Positions 1-10,547 of a DNA stretch of 20,662 nucleotides are shown here, piece after piece. This DNA is from JANYHY01 sp043784605 (GTDB lineage: Bacteria > Myxococcota_A > Polyangia > Polyangiales > Polyangiaceae). The stretch spans positions 1-20,662 of the forward strand of contig JAYVYD010000079.1 in NCBI GenBank assembly GCA_043784605.1, read 5' to 3'. Made by a program: the position numbers and the translations under genes. Below the pieces are notes generated by a model. The model had not been told where the DNA came from and searched no databases. It was given only the letters and a program-made list of their open reading frames with translations. Numbering within the stretch: the first letter of the stretch is position 1; each line of letters begins with the position of its first letter.

Positions 1-1812
1 GGCGTAGCCGCCTTCGAGCAAGACGGACGCCACCTTGCCGTCGTTGGAGAATGTCACGTTCGCGACGCCGGCTCCGCGCACGACACCTCGACCCTTGCAC
101 GTGGCGATGGTCGACGCGGGAGTGTCCAGCGCCGAGTGCGCGGCCTTGGCGTCGAAGGCGTGTGCGGTCGTGGCGACGCCGCCCGCGCTCGGAGTCGCGT
201 GGGGCTCGCTCGTCGGCGTCACGCTCGGTACGCTCGAGGGTGCAACGCTCGCGGGGGGCCGCGGAGTTACGCTCGCAGACGCGCTCGGGGACGGCGAGAC
301 GTCGCTCGGTTGGTGCGTCCTCCAGTAGATCAACCCCACCGCGGCCGAGAGGATGACGACGGCGATCGCGGCGATCGCGATCGTCACTCCCGTGCTCGAC
401 CTCGAGACCGCAGGCAGCTGCTGAGAAGCCTCTGGAGGTGGGGGCCCTTGCGGCATCATCATCGGCTGCGTGATCGCCGCGCCCGCCGCGACTTCGAGCG
501 GTGGCTGTTGAACTGGCGGCGTCGGAGGTGCATGCAGCGGCGGCATCACGAGCGTGCTCTCGTGGGTCGGCGGCGCGCGTGGACCCGTCATGCGAACGGT
601 GCCTTTGAGATCCGTGAACGCGGTGCGCGCTGCCTCGGCCTCCGCCGGTCGCATCGTCGCCTCGAAGCTCTGCGCCTCGATGGGGAGCGTCCCCACGAGC
701 GTCGACTCCGTCTGCAACTGCGGCACGATCGGGATCGTCGCGACCTGTGTCGACTCGTGCTGCATCTTGGCCGGATCGAAGCCGGTCTCGAGGATGCGGG
801 CGTTCTGCGTCACTTCCGTTCCGATCGCCGCGGGTTGGAACGGGTTGTTGCTTCCGCGCAGCGTCGAGCTGCCCAAGTCCTTCGAGAGTGCGAGGCGCAG
901 CTCGGACCAGAAGACGCCGACATCCGGGTAGCGCGCGAGCGGGCTCATCGCGAGCGCCTTCTGGAACACCTTCTCCGCAGCGTCGCCGAGCTTCACCCCA
1001 CGCTGTCGTGGCGTGCGCGGGTACGACGGGTCGAGGACCTTCTGGAAGAACGCGCCGAGCGAGTCGCCGTCGAACACGGGACGATCCGTGCTCATCTCCG
1101 AGAGGATGACCGCGAGCGACCACACGTCGGTGCTGCACGCGACGGCGCCGATGCGCTCGTCGAACTGCTCGGGCGCCGCGTACGCGGGCGAGAAGACCCT
1201 CACGTTGGCGAGCGTCATCGCGCGCGGTCCGAGCGCGAGCACCTCGTCTCGCACCACCTTCGCGACGCCGAAATCGAGCACCTTCATGCGTGGCCCCGTG
1301 CGCGTCTGCGCGATGTGCAGATTGCCCGGGTTGAGGTCTCTGTGGATGACGCCTTGCGAGTGGGCGTACGCGAGCCCATCCGCCGCCGAGTCGAGCAACG
1401 AGAGCGCCTCGAAGAGCGGTCGCCCAGGCTTGCCTTGCTCGCGCCGGACGTGCAGGTCTGCGGCGAGAGAACGACCCTCGAGCCACTCGAGGACCATGTA
1501 CGGGACCATCGTGCCCGTCGCAGGAGAGATCGCCGTGCCGCTCGCCATGCAGCGGACGATGTCGAGGTTGCCTTGCGAGAGGCGATACAGAAGGCGGCTC
1601 TCGTCGCGGAATCGATGGATGAATGACTCGACGACCTCTTTGCCGAGCGTCATCTCGATCTTCATGCACTTCAGCGCGATCGGCTCGTCGAGACCGACGT
1701 GTCGACCTTGATAGACCGCGCTGAAGCCGCCCTCACCCACTAGGCGATCGACGCGGTACTGACCGTCGAGCACCATGCCGATCAGACCGAACGGATCCGT
1801 GTACTCCGTCAT
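1..1812 (-). CDS. Membrane-anchored Hanks-type Ser/Thr protein kinase, C-terminus cut by window edge
   Basis: Open from the ATG at 1812-1810 to the left edge (604 codons, no stop), so the C-terminus is missing. An N-terminal kinase domain phosphorylates Ser/Thr using ATP. Visible parts: glycine loop GEGGFSAVY near residue 25, beta-3 Lys48 (ALKCMK), alpha-C Glu71, catalytic loop HRDLNPGN at 157-164, DFG at 180-182, and an APEQF motif. The catalytic-loop Lys usual in Ser/Thr kinases (HRDLKPxN) is Asn161 here. A Pro/Gln/Thr-rich linker follows, then one membrane helix (about 476-497), a Ser/Pro/Thr-rich stalk, and a final domain with one Cys and an antiparallel-strand-like GVANVTFSNDGKVASV stretch, as seen at the C-end of other myxobacterial kinases. 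The start overlaps the ATPase stop as ATGA, implying translational coupling. Kinase family is certain; activity and substrate are unknown. Confidence 0.93.
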   Translation of the reverse strand, partial: MTEYTDPFGLIGMVLDGQYRVDRLVGEGGFSAVYQGRHVGLDEPIALKCMKIEMTLGKEVVESFIHRFRDESRLLYRLSQGNLDIVRCMASGTAISPATGTMVPYMVLEWLEGRSLAADLHVRREQGKPGRPLFEALSLLDSAADGLAYAHSQGVIHRDLNPGNLHIAQTRTGPRMKVLDFGVAKVVRDEVLALGPRAMTLANVRVFSPAYAAPEQFDERIGAVACSTDVWSLAVILSEMSTDRPVFDGDSLGAFFQKVLDPSYPRTPRQRGVKLGDAAEKVFQKALAMSPLARYPDVGVFWSELRLALSKDLGSSTLRGSNNPFQPAAIGTEVTQNARILETGFDPAKMQHESTQVATIPIVPQLQTESTLVGTLPIEAQSFEATMRPAEAEAARTAFTDLKGTVRMTGPRAPPTHESTLVMPPLHAPPTPPVQQPPLEVAAGAAITQPMMMPQGPPPPEASQQLPAVSRSSTGVTIAIAAIAVVILSAAVGLIYWRTHQPSDVSPSPSASASVTPRPPASVAPSSVPSVTPTSEPHATPSAGGVATTAHAFDAKAAHSALDTPASTIATCKGRGVVRGAGVANVTFSNDGKVASVLLEGGYA

Positions 1813-4640
1813 GCGCGTCGCGACATCGGGCCCAGGTCGGCGCCGACGAGCCCCATTCGCTGCAGCAGCTTGAGCCCCTCCGCGCCGATGATGATCGACG
1901 CAGACAAACCTAGCGCGACCGTCCACTCGTAGCCGCCCATCGGGAACGTGCGGAACACCGGACGAAGGCTCGGCACCAACACCGCGACCAAGTGAATCGC
2001 CGCGCTCAACACGACGGCGACCACGAGAGGAATCGAGACGAACGGCCTCTGCACGAACAACGAGGTCGTGTTGCTGCGACAGTTGAACGCGTGAAATAGC
2101 GGCGAGACGGCGAGCAGCGTGAACACGATCGAGCGCGCGCCGACGGCACCCTCGGGAACGGCATCGAGCGGCCAGTGCCATTCGTACGCGGCAATGGCGC
2201 ACGAGCCCATCCAGATGCCGACCACCGCGATGCCGAGATACTCGCGCGCCGTGAGCAGACCGCTCGCGGCCTTGCGCGGCGGCTCGGCCATCTGCGACGG
2301 ATCCGGCGGATCGATGCCGAGCGCGAGCGCAGGCAGTCCGTTGGTGACCAGGTTGATCCACAGGATCATCAGCGGCGTCAGCGGTTGGACGTTCATGAAC
2401 GACGCGGTGAACACCGCTACGAGCAGCCCGGCGTTGGACGACAGCAAGAAGTAGATGAACTTCTGGATGTTGCGGTAGATGGCGCGGCCCTCGCGCACGG
2501 CCTCGACGATGGTGGCGAAGTTGTCGTCCGCGATCACCATGTCGGCGGCCTGACGCGCGACGTCCGTGCCGTCTTTGCCCATCGCCACGCCGATGTGCGC
2601 CTCGCGTAGAGCCGGTGCGTCGTTGACGCCGTCGCCCGTCATCGCGACGACGTGCCCGCGCGCCTTGAACGCCTTGACGATGCGCAGCTTCTGCTCGGCG
2701 GTCACGCGCGCAAAGACCCGCGCGAGGTCCACCTTGTTGATGAGGTCACGCTCGCTCATCGCCTCGAGCTCCGAGCCCGTGATGGCGAGCGCGTCTTCTT
2801 CCCACAACCCGAGCTCTTTCGCGATGGCCACCGCGGTGAGCTTGTGGTCGCCCGTGATCATCACCGCGCGCACGCTCGCCTCGTGGCAGAGGCGAATGGC
2901 CTCTTTCACGCCTTCGCGCGGAGGGTCGATCATCCCGACGAGACCGACGAACGTGAGCTGCTCCTCGAGCTCCGCGCTGGGCCGCTCCGCCGCACTCTCT
3001 TTTGCGCCTTCGTCGTTCGACTTGGGCGCCTCGCGCATCACGCGGCGAGCGACTCCGAGCACGCGCAACGAGAGGTTGCTCATGCGCTCGGCTTCGTGGA
3101 GGAACTCTTGTCGCTTCGCGTCGTCGAACGGGTGCTCGCCTTCGTCGGTCTCGTAGCGCGTGCACATCTTCACGAGCACGTCTGCGGAGCCCTTCGTGTG
3201 CACGACCTCACGACCATGCTCGTCGAGCGCGAGGACCGTCATACGTTTGCGATCGCTGTCGAAGGGGAGCTCCCTCAAGACCTGCACGTTCGGGCCGAGC
3301 GACTCGCGTGGCACTCCGGCCTTGGCGGCGAGCGTCAAGAGCGCGCCCTCCGTGGGATCTCCCACGACCTTCCAGGTGTCGTCGTCTCGTCGCTCGAGCT
3401 GCGCGTTGTTGCAGAGCGCGATGCTCGCGAACAGATCCTTCAACGTCTTGGTCGGCGTCTCCACCACCTCACCATCGGGAGAGTGCACCTCACCGCGCGG
3501 ATCGTAGCCCACGCCCGAGACCGTGTACGTCTTGCCCGAAGCGTAGACTTCGCGCACCGTCATCTGGTTCTGCGTGAGCGTCCCCGTCTTGTCCGTACAG
3601 ATCACCGTCGCCGCGCCGAGCGTCTCCACGGCGGCAAGCTTGCGGATGATCGCGCCGCGCTTGGCCATGCGCTGCATCCCGAGCGCGAGAGTGATCGTGG
3701 TGATCGCGGGCAGACCCTCGGGGATCGCGGCCACCGCAAGGCTCACGGCCTCGAGTAACAGCGCGTTCCACGTGCGGTCTCCCTTCATCATGCCGCGCAC
3801 GAAGAGCAGCACGCTGAGCGCGAGGCACGTCCAGAGGATCTTCTTGCCGAACGCGTCGAGCTTCTCTTCGAGCGGCGTCTTCTGGTCTTTGCCCGCGGAC
3901 TGAATGAGCGTCGAGAGCTTGCCGATCTCCGTCTGCGGGCCGGTCGCGACGACCACGGCGCGCGCGCGACCACGCACCATGCTCGTGCCGAGGTAGAGCA
4001 TCGTCGCGCGATCGCCGAGCGTCGCGTCGTCCGCGACGACCGCCTTTGCGTCTTTGCCGACCGGGGCGCTCTCGCCGGTGAGCGAACTCTCCTCCGCGGC
4101 GACGTTCGCGGTCTGCACGAGGCGTGCGTCTGCGGAGATCGCGTCGCCGGACTCGACCTCGAGCACGTCGCCGGGGACTACTTCGCGCGCCGGGATGATC
4201 GAGACCTTGTCGTCTCGACGCACGCGCGCGTTCGGCGTCTGCATCTTCTGGAGCGCGTCCAGCGCGGCCTCCGCGCGCCGCTCTTGGTAGTACCCGAGCA
4301 GCGCGTTGACCGCGACGATCAGCATGATCGCCGTGGCGTCGCCGAAGCGGACGAGCAGCGTCTCGGCGGTGTTGCGGATGCCGTCCACGATCGCGATCAC
4401 CGCGGCCGCCAGCAGCGTGAGCACGATGGGGTTGGCGAACTGCTCGAGGAGCTTGCGAAGCGCGCTCGGACGCGGGGCCTCGGGCAGCTCGTTGAAGCCG
4501 TACTTTTCGTGGCGCTCCTTGACCTCGGCCTCGGACAGCCCGCGCGCGAGATCGACGCCGAGCCGCGCGACGACCTGGTCGACCGGCTCCGAATGCACCG
4601 TGCTCGTGGCCTTTGTGGGGCGCCCCTCGTCCTTACTCAC
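1809..4640 (-). CDS. P2-type (calcium-ATPase-like) cation-transporting P-type ATPase
   Basis: A 943-residue pump of the SERCA/PMR1-like class that exports or sequesters cations using ATP through an aspartyl-phosphate intermediate. Seen in order: N-terminal cation-ATPase domain; actuator loop with TGES at 188-191; M4 with PEGLP (Glu308); phosphorylation site DKTGT (Asp350); the hinge TGDGVNDAP; M5 with SSNAGLL (Asn736); M6 with NLVTNGLPAL (Asn763, Asn767); and a C-terminal four-helix domain. Length fits the family. By alignment to SERCA, the M5 Glu771 position is Leu739 and the M6 Asp800 position is Asn767, so Ca2+ specificity should not be assumed. The start is GTG at 4640-4638; no Shine-Dalgarno sequence is visible, but a GATAAT box lies 8 nt upstream. 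Its last codons overlap the start of the kinase gene. Family is certain, ion uncertain. Confidence 0.96.
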   Translation of the reverse strand: MSKDEGRPTKATSTVHSEPVDQVVARLGVDLARGLSEAEVKERHEKYGFNELPEAPRPSALRKLLEQFANPIVLTLLAAAVIAIVDGIRNTAETLLVRFGDATAIMLIVAVNALLGYYQERRAEAALDALQKMQTPNARVRRDDKVSIIPAREVVPGDVLEVESGDAISADARLVQTANVAAEESSLTGESAPVGKDAKAVVADDATLGDRATMLYLGTSMVRGRARAVVVATGPQTEIGKLSTLIQSAGKDQKTPLEEKLDAFGKKILWTCLALSVLLFVRGMMKGDRTWNALLLEAVSLAVAAIPEGLPAITTITLALGMQRMAKRGAIIRKLAAVETLGAATVICTDKTGTLTQNQMTVREVYASGKTYTVSGVGYDPRGEVHSPDGEVVETPTKTLKDLFASIALCNNAQLERRDDDTWKVVGDPTEGALLTLAAKAGVPRESLGPNVQVLRELPFDSDRKRMTVLALDEHGREVVHTKGSADVLVKMCTRYETDEGEHPFDDAKRQEFLHEAERMSNLSLRVLGVARRVMREAPKSNDEGAKESAAERPSAELEEQLTFVGLVGMIDPPREGVKEAIRLCHEASVRAVMITGDHKLTAVAIAKELGLWEEDALAITGSELEAMSERDLINKVDLARVFARVTAEQKLRIVKAFKARGHVVAMTGDGVNDAPALREAHIGVAMGKDGTDVARQAADMVIADDNFATIVEAVREGRAIYRNIQKFIYFLLSSNAGLLVAVFTASFMNVQPLTPLMILWINLVTNGLPALALGIDPPDPSQMAEPPRKAASGLLTAREYLGIAVVGIWMGSCAIAAYEWHWPLDAVPEGAVGARSIVFTLLAVSPLFHAFNCRSNTTSLFVQRPFVSIPLVVAVVLSAAIHLVAVLVPSLRPVFRTFPMGGYEWTVALGLSASIIIGAEGLKLLQRMGLVGADLGPMSRRA

Positions 4641-5094
4641 GCGTCAGAATTATCACGGGTCACCCGACTCGGAAGCCCCTTCGTTCTACAGCTCATCGAG
4701 GCCGACGCTCGAACTACGACCCCTTCGGAGCGCAGCGTGTCGCGATGCGACCGTTGGACACGGTGGTCCGAGGCTTCGGCGTTCGCGATCGGCGCTGCGA
4801 TTTCCGGTTGCTCACTCTCCATCGAGAGCGTGACCGGCAACCTCGGCGACCGCTGGGTTCCCGAGACGACGTGGGCGTCGATCGCAGCGTTGCCCGCATC
4901 GCGTGAAGCCCTGATGACGCGTTTCGCGCCGCTCTCCGCTCTGTGACAGTGGATCCATGTCCACGGCGACGGTCCCGTCGGAGAGCGCGAGACGGAGGGT
5001 TGCCTACTCGAAACGATCGTCGGTTCCGCGTGGCTGCCTCCAGAGAATCGGCGCCGTGCGGTAGAATGTTTCGGGCCTCGACGCGACGGCCTTG
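4641..5094. other. About 450 bp with no supported gene
   Basis: Apart from the ATPase promoter at its left end, I see nothing convincing. Open frames cross it on both strands: a plus-strand frame ending at a TGA near 4946, and a minus-strand frame running into the methyltransferase gene. Neither has a recognisable domain, an initiation site or composition distinguishable from GC-rich shadow frames. A plus-strand TAGAAT box at about 5062-5067 resembles other -10 boxes in the window but leads to no supported gene. A decayed gene is possible but cannot be shown. Confidence 0.4.
4649..4666 (-). promoter_or_regulatory. Probable -10 box of the ATPase gene with adjoining palindrome
   Basis: On the minus strand GATAAT (4654-4649) matches TATAAT at five of six positions and lies 8 nt before the GTG start, so the transcript would begin at or almost at the start codon. 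Directly upstream, CGGGTcACCCG (4656-4666) is a perfect 5-1-5 inverted repeat that would fall in the -10/-35 spacer, a usual place for an operator. No convincing -35 hexamer was found. Confidence 0.45.
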
Positions 5095-6000
5095 TCACTC
5101 GCGCGGGCTCGATGGACCGCACGCGGTCGCCACGACGACGAGTTCGCCGGAGGCGCGGGGCATGCGACGGCGGCCCGCCGTGCCGAGCAAGCGGTCGCGC
5201 ACCTCGGTCGTGCACGTGGCGCTCTCGAGCACGAGACCCTCGGAGGCGAGCAGCGACGAGAGATCCTCGCGTGACGCGCCCCACACGAACGGCTCCTCTA
5301 AGTACCGCATGCAAGCGTCGACGAACCGCCGCTGACTGTGCAATCGGTGACGGCCTCTTCGATCTGGCGTGATCACCGACAAGACCGCGCGCGCCCCGTC
5401 GAAGCTCGCGACGTCTCGTAGTATCGAGCGCACGCGCTCGGCGTCGAGGTACATCAAGAGGCCTTCGGCGACGAAGAGCGTCCGAAGGCCGCGATCGAAG
5501 CGCGGCGCCGCGAGCAGCGCGTCACGCAGGTCGCGGGTCCGGAGATCCAGCGGGACGAACGAGACGTTGGGCGCGGACACTCCACCCAGCGACTCGCGCT
5601 TGGCCTCCTGGGTCGCCGGAAGGTCCATTTCGAGGACAGCAACGTCGGTCGGCAAGCACGTCGAGAGCATGTCGAAGCCGGCGCCCAACATGACGACCTG
5701 GCGAAAACCGTCGTCGACGGCGCGACGGAGTTGCATCGTGATCGTGTGTTTGCGCAGGGCGTAATGCGTGATGAAGCCCGGCGACAGGAGTCGCTCCACG
5801 GCAAAGCCGACGCGCCGAAGCACTGCGCGCGGGACGCGGTCCAGTAGCTCGCCGAAGATCGGAATGGTGCGCCGAACGGACGCGTCGATTGCGGGCTGCG
5901 CGAGTGGGTCGAGCAATGGACCCAGCTCGGGATCGCCGGGCAAGAGCAGCAGAGTCGAGGCCACCACGGCGGCCGTCACGCTCGGCTTCGAGTCAGGCAT
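5095..6000 (-). CDS. Class I SAM-dependent methyltransferase, leucine carboxyl methyltransferase (LCM/PPM1-like) family
   Basis: A 301-residue protein. The SAM-binding motif I is VVMLGAGFDMLS (GAG at 106-108, Asp110), followed by an acidic strand end EMDLPA and the family signature AEGLLMYLD (Glu179). This combination belongs to the LCM family, which in bacteria includes many O-methyltransferases of small molecules and polyketides; the family name comes from a eukaryotic protein-phosphatase methyltransferase and does not give the bacterial substrate. Motif I commonly reads G-A-G-x-D-T-R; here Asp110 is followed by Met-Leu, a modest deviation. The ATG at 5998-6000 is preceded by AAAGG 4 nt upstream on its strand and by a TAGAAA box. 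It stands alone, with a gene remnant upstream and an empty stretch downstream, so its substrate cannot be inferred from context. Confidence 0.9.
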   Translation of the reverse strand: MPDSKPSVTAAVVASTLLLLPGDPELGPLLDPLAQPAIDASVRRTIPIFGELLDRVPRAVLRRVGFAVERLLSPGFITHYALRKHTITMQLRRAVDDGFRQVVMLGAGFDMLSTCLPTDVAVLEMDLPATQEAKRESLGGVSAPNVSFVPLDLRTRDLRDALLAAPRFDRGLRTLFVAEGLLMYLDAERVRSILRDVASFDGARAVLSVITPDRRGRHRLHSQRRFVDACMRYLEEPFVWGASREDLSSLLASEGLVLESATCTTEVRDRLLGTAGRRRMPRASGELVVVATACGPSSPRE

Positions 6001-6070
6001 GCGCCTTTCTAACCCAAAGCGCCGCCCACACCACCGCTACTCCGCAAACGCTCTTGTTGAGATTCCAAAA

Positions 6071-6236
6071 CTAACGCGGCAGATCGAAGCCGACCGAAGC
6101 TTTCGTGAAGCGATCATCACCGAGCGCGAGCGCCTCGTAGTGAGTCGTCGCCACGACCGCGCCAGCGTTGAGCTCGCCCGTGACGAGGACGACGTCTCCC
6201 TTGGCGAGGGGGGGGCTGGATGAACGTCGACTGGAC
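6071..6236 (-). pseudogene. Start-less, frameshifted remnant of an unidentified gene
   Basis: Just downstream of pspA, the minus strand from 6208 to the TAG at 6073-6071 reads 45 residues that look like real protein: LAKGDVVLVTGELN, then AGAVVATTHYEALALG, then DDRFTKASVGFDLPR. Alternating hydrophobic and polar residues and a charged tail are unlike the Arg/Ser-rich shadow frames nearby. Going upstream, the sense continues (SVQSTFIQP) only if one base is removed from a run of eight G (6208-6215 on plus). No ATG, GTG or TTG exists in either upstream frame before pspA coding sequence begins. It therefore appears to be the 3' end of a lost gene. I do not recognise the family. The chief alternative is a chance open frame in GC-rich DNA. 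Confidence 0.42.
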
Positions 6237-6237
6237 G

Positions 6238-7089
<852 letters not shown>

Positions 7090-7123
7090 CGAGTGGTCCT
7101 TGGCTTTTCTAAAAGAGAGAGAT

Positions 7124-7513
7124 TTAGGCTTGTTTCAGGAGCTTCACGAGCTCGGGGACTTGCTGCGCGAGCGCGATGTCGATCTCGTCCAGCGTCGCCT
7201 CGATCTCGTTGAAGTCGAGGTTCTCGAGCTCCAGCGCCGACGACAACACGACGCGATCTCCGTCCAGCCCGTAGCTAGCGTGGATCAGCCCTTGCGCGTT
7301 CAGCTGCAGCAGCCGCCGAAAGAGCTCCGAGTGGTTGGTCTTGCCGACGTCCGCGATGTGCACGCGCACGATCACGAGCGGCGGATCCACGCGAAGCGCG
7401 ATGTGCGTCTTCCCGCTCGTGTGCACGAGGAAGGTCCCCGGTTGGCCCTCAGCCTCGTGGAACTCTCGATTCAATCGACCGAGGTATGCCTCAACGTCTT
7501 TGACCGTCCGCAT
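7124..7513 (-). CDS. YbjN / type III chaperone-like fold small protein, partner of PspA
   Basis: A 129-residue acidic cytoplasmic protein. It opens with a helix (TVKDVEAYLGRLNREF), then beta strands (GTFLVHTSGKTHIALRV, PLVIVRVHIADV), a helix (HSELFRRLLQLNAQ), a strand pair around SYGLDGDRVVLSSAL and a final helix (NEIEATLDEIDIALAQQV). This is the order of the YbjN/secretion-chaperone-like fold. Molecular function is not established for the family; YbjN-like genes beside pspA are known from other proteobacteria, suggesting an accessory role in membrane-stress response. The ATG at 7513-7511 has a strong Shine-Dalgarno GGGAGG 6 nt upstream; another ATG at 7517-7515 is out of frame. Assignment rests on secondary-structure pattern and neighbour, so it is a moderate call. 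Confidence 0.75.
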   Translation of the reverse strand: MRTVKDVEAYLGRLNREFHEAEGQPGTFLVHTSGKTHIALRVDPPLVIVRVHIADVGKTNHSELFRRLLQLNAQGLIHASYGLDGDRVVLSSALELENLDFNEIEATLDEIDIALAQQVPELVKLLKQA

Positions 7514-7519
7514 TCATCG

Positions 7520-7525
7520 CCTCCC
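7520..7525 (-). promoter_or_regulatory. Strong ribosome binding site of the YbjN-like gene
   Basis: GGGAGG on the minus strand, 6 nt before the ATG at 7513. It fixes this start over the overlapping out-of-frame ATG at 7517-7515, and it contrasts with most other genes here, which have no visible Shine-Dalgarno sequence. Confidence 0.75.
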
Positions 7526-7537
7526 AATACTCGCCAG

Positions 7538-7564
7538 ATCCTAACCACGAATCTCGCTTCGCAA
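7538..7564 (-). promoter_or_regulatory. Candidate promoter of the ybjN-pspA operon
   Basis: On the minus strand, TTGCGA (7564-7559) and TAGGAT (7543-7538) form a -35/-10 pair with a short 15-bp spacer, 24 nt before the start codon. The tandem 11-bp repeat at 7566-7587 abuts the -35. Inferred from hexamer similarity only. Confidence 0.35.
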
Positions 7565-7565
7565 G

Positions 7566-7587
7566 CCCGAACGACGCCCGAACGACG
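7566..7587. repeat. Perfect tandem direct repeat, 2 x 11 bp
   Basis: CCCGAACGACG occurs twice in tandem (7566-7576, 7577-7587), followed by a partial third copy (CCCAA). The 11-bp period is one helical turn, so both copies face the same side of the DNA. It is immediately upstream of the proposed -35 of the ybjN-pspA operon and about 95 bp upstream of the -10 box of the divergent kinase gene, so it could be an activator site for either. Confidence 0.6.
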
Positions 7588-7681
7588 CCCAACCAGGATT
7601 CGCATTCCAACCGCTACGAGACGCTATCAGCCCCTCTAGCTGGAGAGGACGGCTTTTCGCCGAGTCTTTTTTCCTGCGTGC

Positions 7682-7687
7682 TAAACT
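7682..7687 (+). promoter_or_regulatory. -10-like box directly upstream of the plus-strand kinase
   Basis: GCTAAACT contains TAAACT, a four-of-six match to TATAAT, ending 10 nt before the ATG at 7698. A transcript starting 6-8 nt downstream would have almost no leader, consistent with the lack of a Shine-Dalgarno sequence. No clear -35. Confidence 0.4.
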
Positions 7688-7697
7688 CCGAGCAATC

Positions 7698-8728
<1,031 letters not shown>

Positions 8729-8729
<1 letters not shown>

Positions 8730-9027
8730 TGATTCGCCTCGGCCTGGCGTTTACCCTGACGGCTGCTCGTTGACGACCAGCCTCGACGGCCTCGTGCCGC
8801 CGAAAGACGAGCAGGCCCCGACGGATGCGATCGCCGACGCGAGCACGCGCCCCGACGCATCGTGAGGCGCGGCTGCCACCCCATGTTGCGGCGGAAATAC
8901 TTGCAACAATCAATCGGTCTGTTCGCCACTCCACGTCGTACCGGAGGGCGCGTCCGCGCTCGTGCAGGACGCGACGAGCCTCTATTGGTCCAACGGTGCC
9001 AACGAGATTCGGCGACTCGCGAAGTAA
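8729..9027 (+). pseudogene. Decayed secreted lipoprotein gene (Cys-rich, propeller-type family)
   Basis: The ATG overlaps the kinase stop. It reads MIRLGLAFTLTAAR and stops at 8771. Shifting frame by one base at about 8762-8764 turns the same DNA into a signal peptide ending in a classic lipobox, LTA-C, followed by SLTTSLDGLVPPKDE. That frame meets an in-frame TGA at 8863-8865 and then continues as TPCCGGNTCNNQSVCSP, a spaced-Cys segment, and ends VQDATSLYWSNGANEIRRLAK before TAA at 9025-9027. Signal peptide with SLDGL, Cys-rich spacer and LYWSNG-type propeller blade are features I associate with myxobacterial surface lipoproteins of several hundred residues. Here only about 98 codons remain, with one frameshift and one nonsense codon, so it seems both shortened and inactivated. 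All three pieces fall in one frame after the shift, which argues against chance. Confidence 0.62.
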
Positions 9028-9168
9028 GCTTCCGAGTCCTCGAACCCGGCTAAATATTAGAGGAACATCGATTTCGAGAGCTTTCGACGCGCCGCCCGTC
9101 GCCGCGGCAATCCACCTTTCTTGCTTTAGCGAGTGGCTTGCCGGTTCGTTGTGGTAAGACTTTCAGTC

Positions 9169-10494
<1,326 letters not shown>

Positions 10495-10526
10495 CCGGCT
10501 CCATGCACCAGTCCGGGCGGGCGTGG

Positions 10527-10547
10527 CGTGTCCTATTCAAGGACACG
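10527..10547. repeat. Perfect 8-5-8 inverted repeat between two plus-strand genes
   Basis: CGTGTCCT-ATTCA-AGGACACG. It lies 32 bp past the stop of the FHA activator and 30 bp before the next gene. There is no T-run after it, so it is a poor intrinsic terminator. Its right arm contains AGGACA, spaced 17 bp from a TACTCT box, so it may instead be an operator over the -35 of the downstream gene. Confidence 0.55.

Noticed and set aside
136..1626. 496-codon open frame on the plus strand opposite the first kinase
   Set aside because: Arg/His/Asp-rich composition with no domain, lying wholly antisense to a kinase with clear motifs; a GC-rich shadow frame.
2652..3758. 368-codon plus-strand frame opposite the ATPase
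   Set aside because: Antisense to the phosphorylation and nucleotide domains of a recognisable P-type ATPase; His/Arg/Leu-rich shadow.
4284..4946. Plus-strand frame crossing the ATPase promoter, with a fairly protein-like end (about 4760-4946)
   Set aside because: Its first part is antisense to the ATPase, and no start or domain supports the last part; left as unexplained intergenic sequence.
9134..9168. Possible sigma-54 (-24/-12) promoter upstream of the FHA activator
   Set aside because: A TGGC is present but the invariant GC of the -12 element does not fall at the right spacing.
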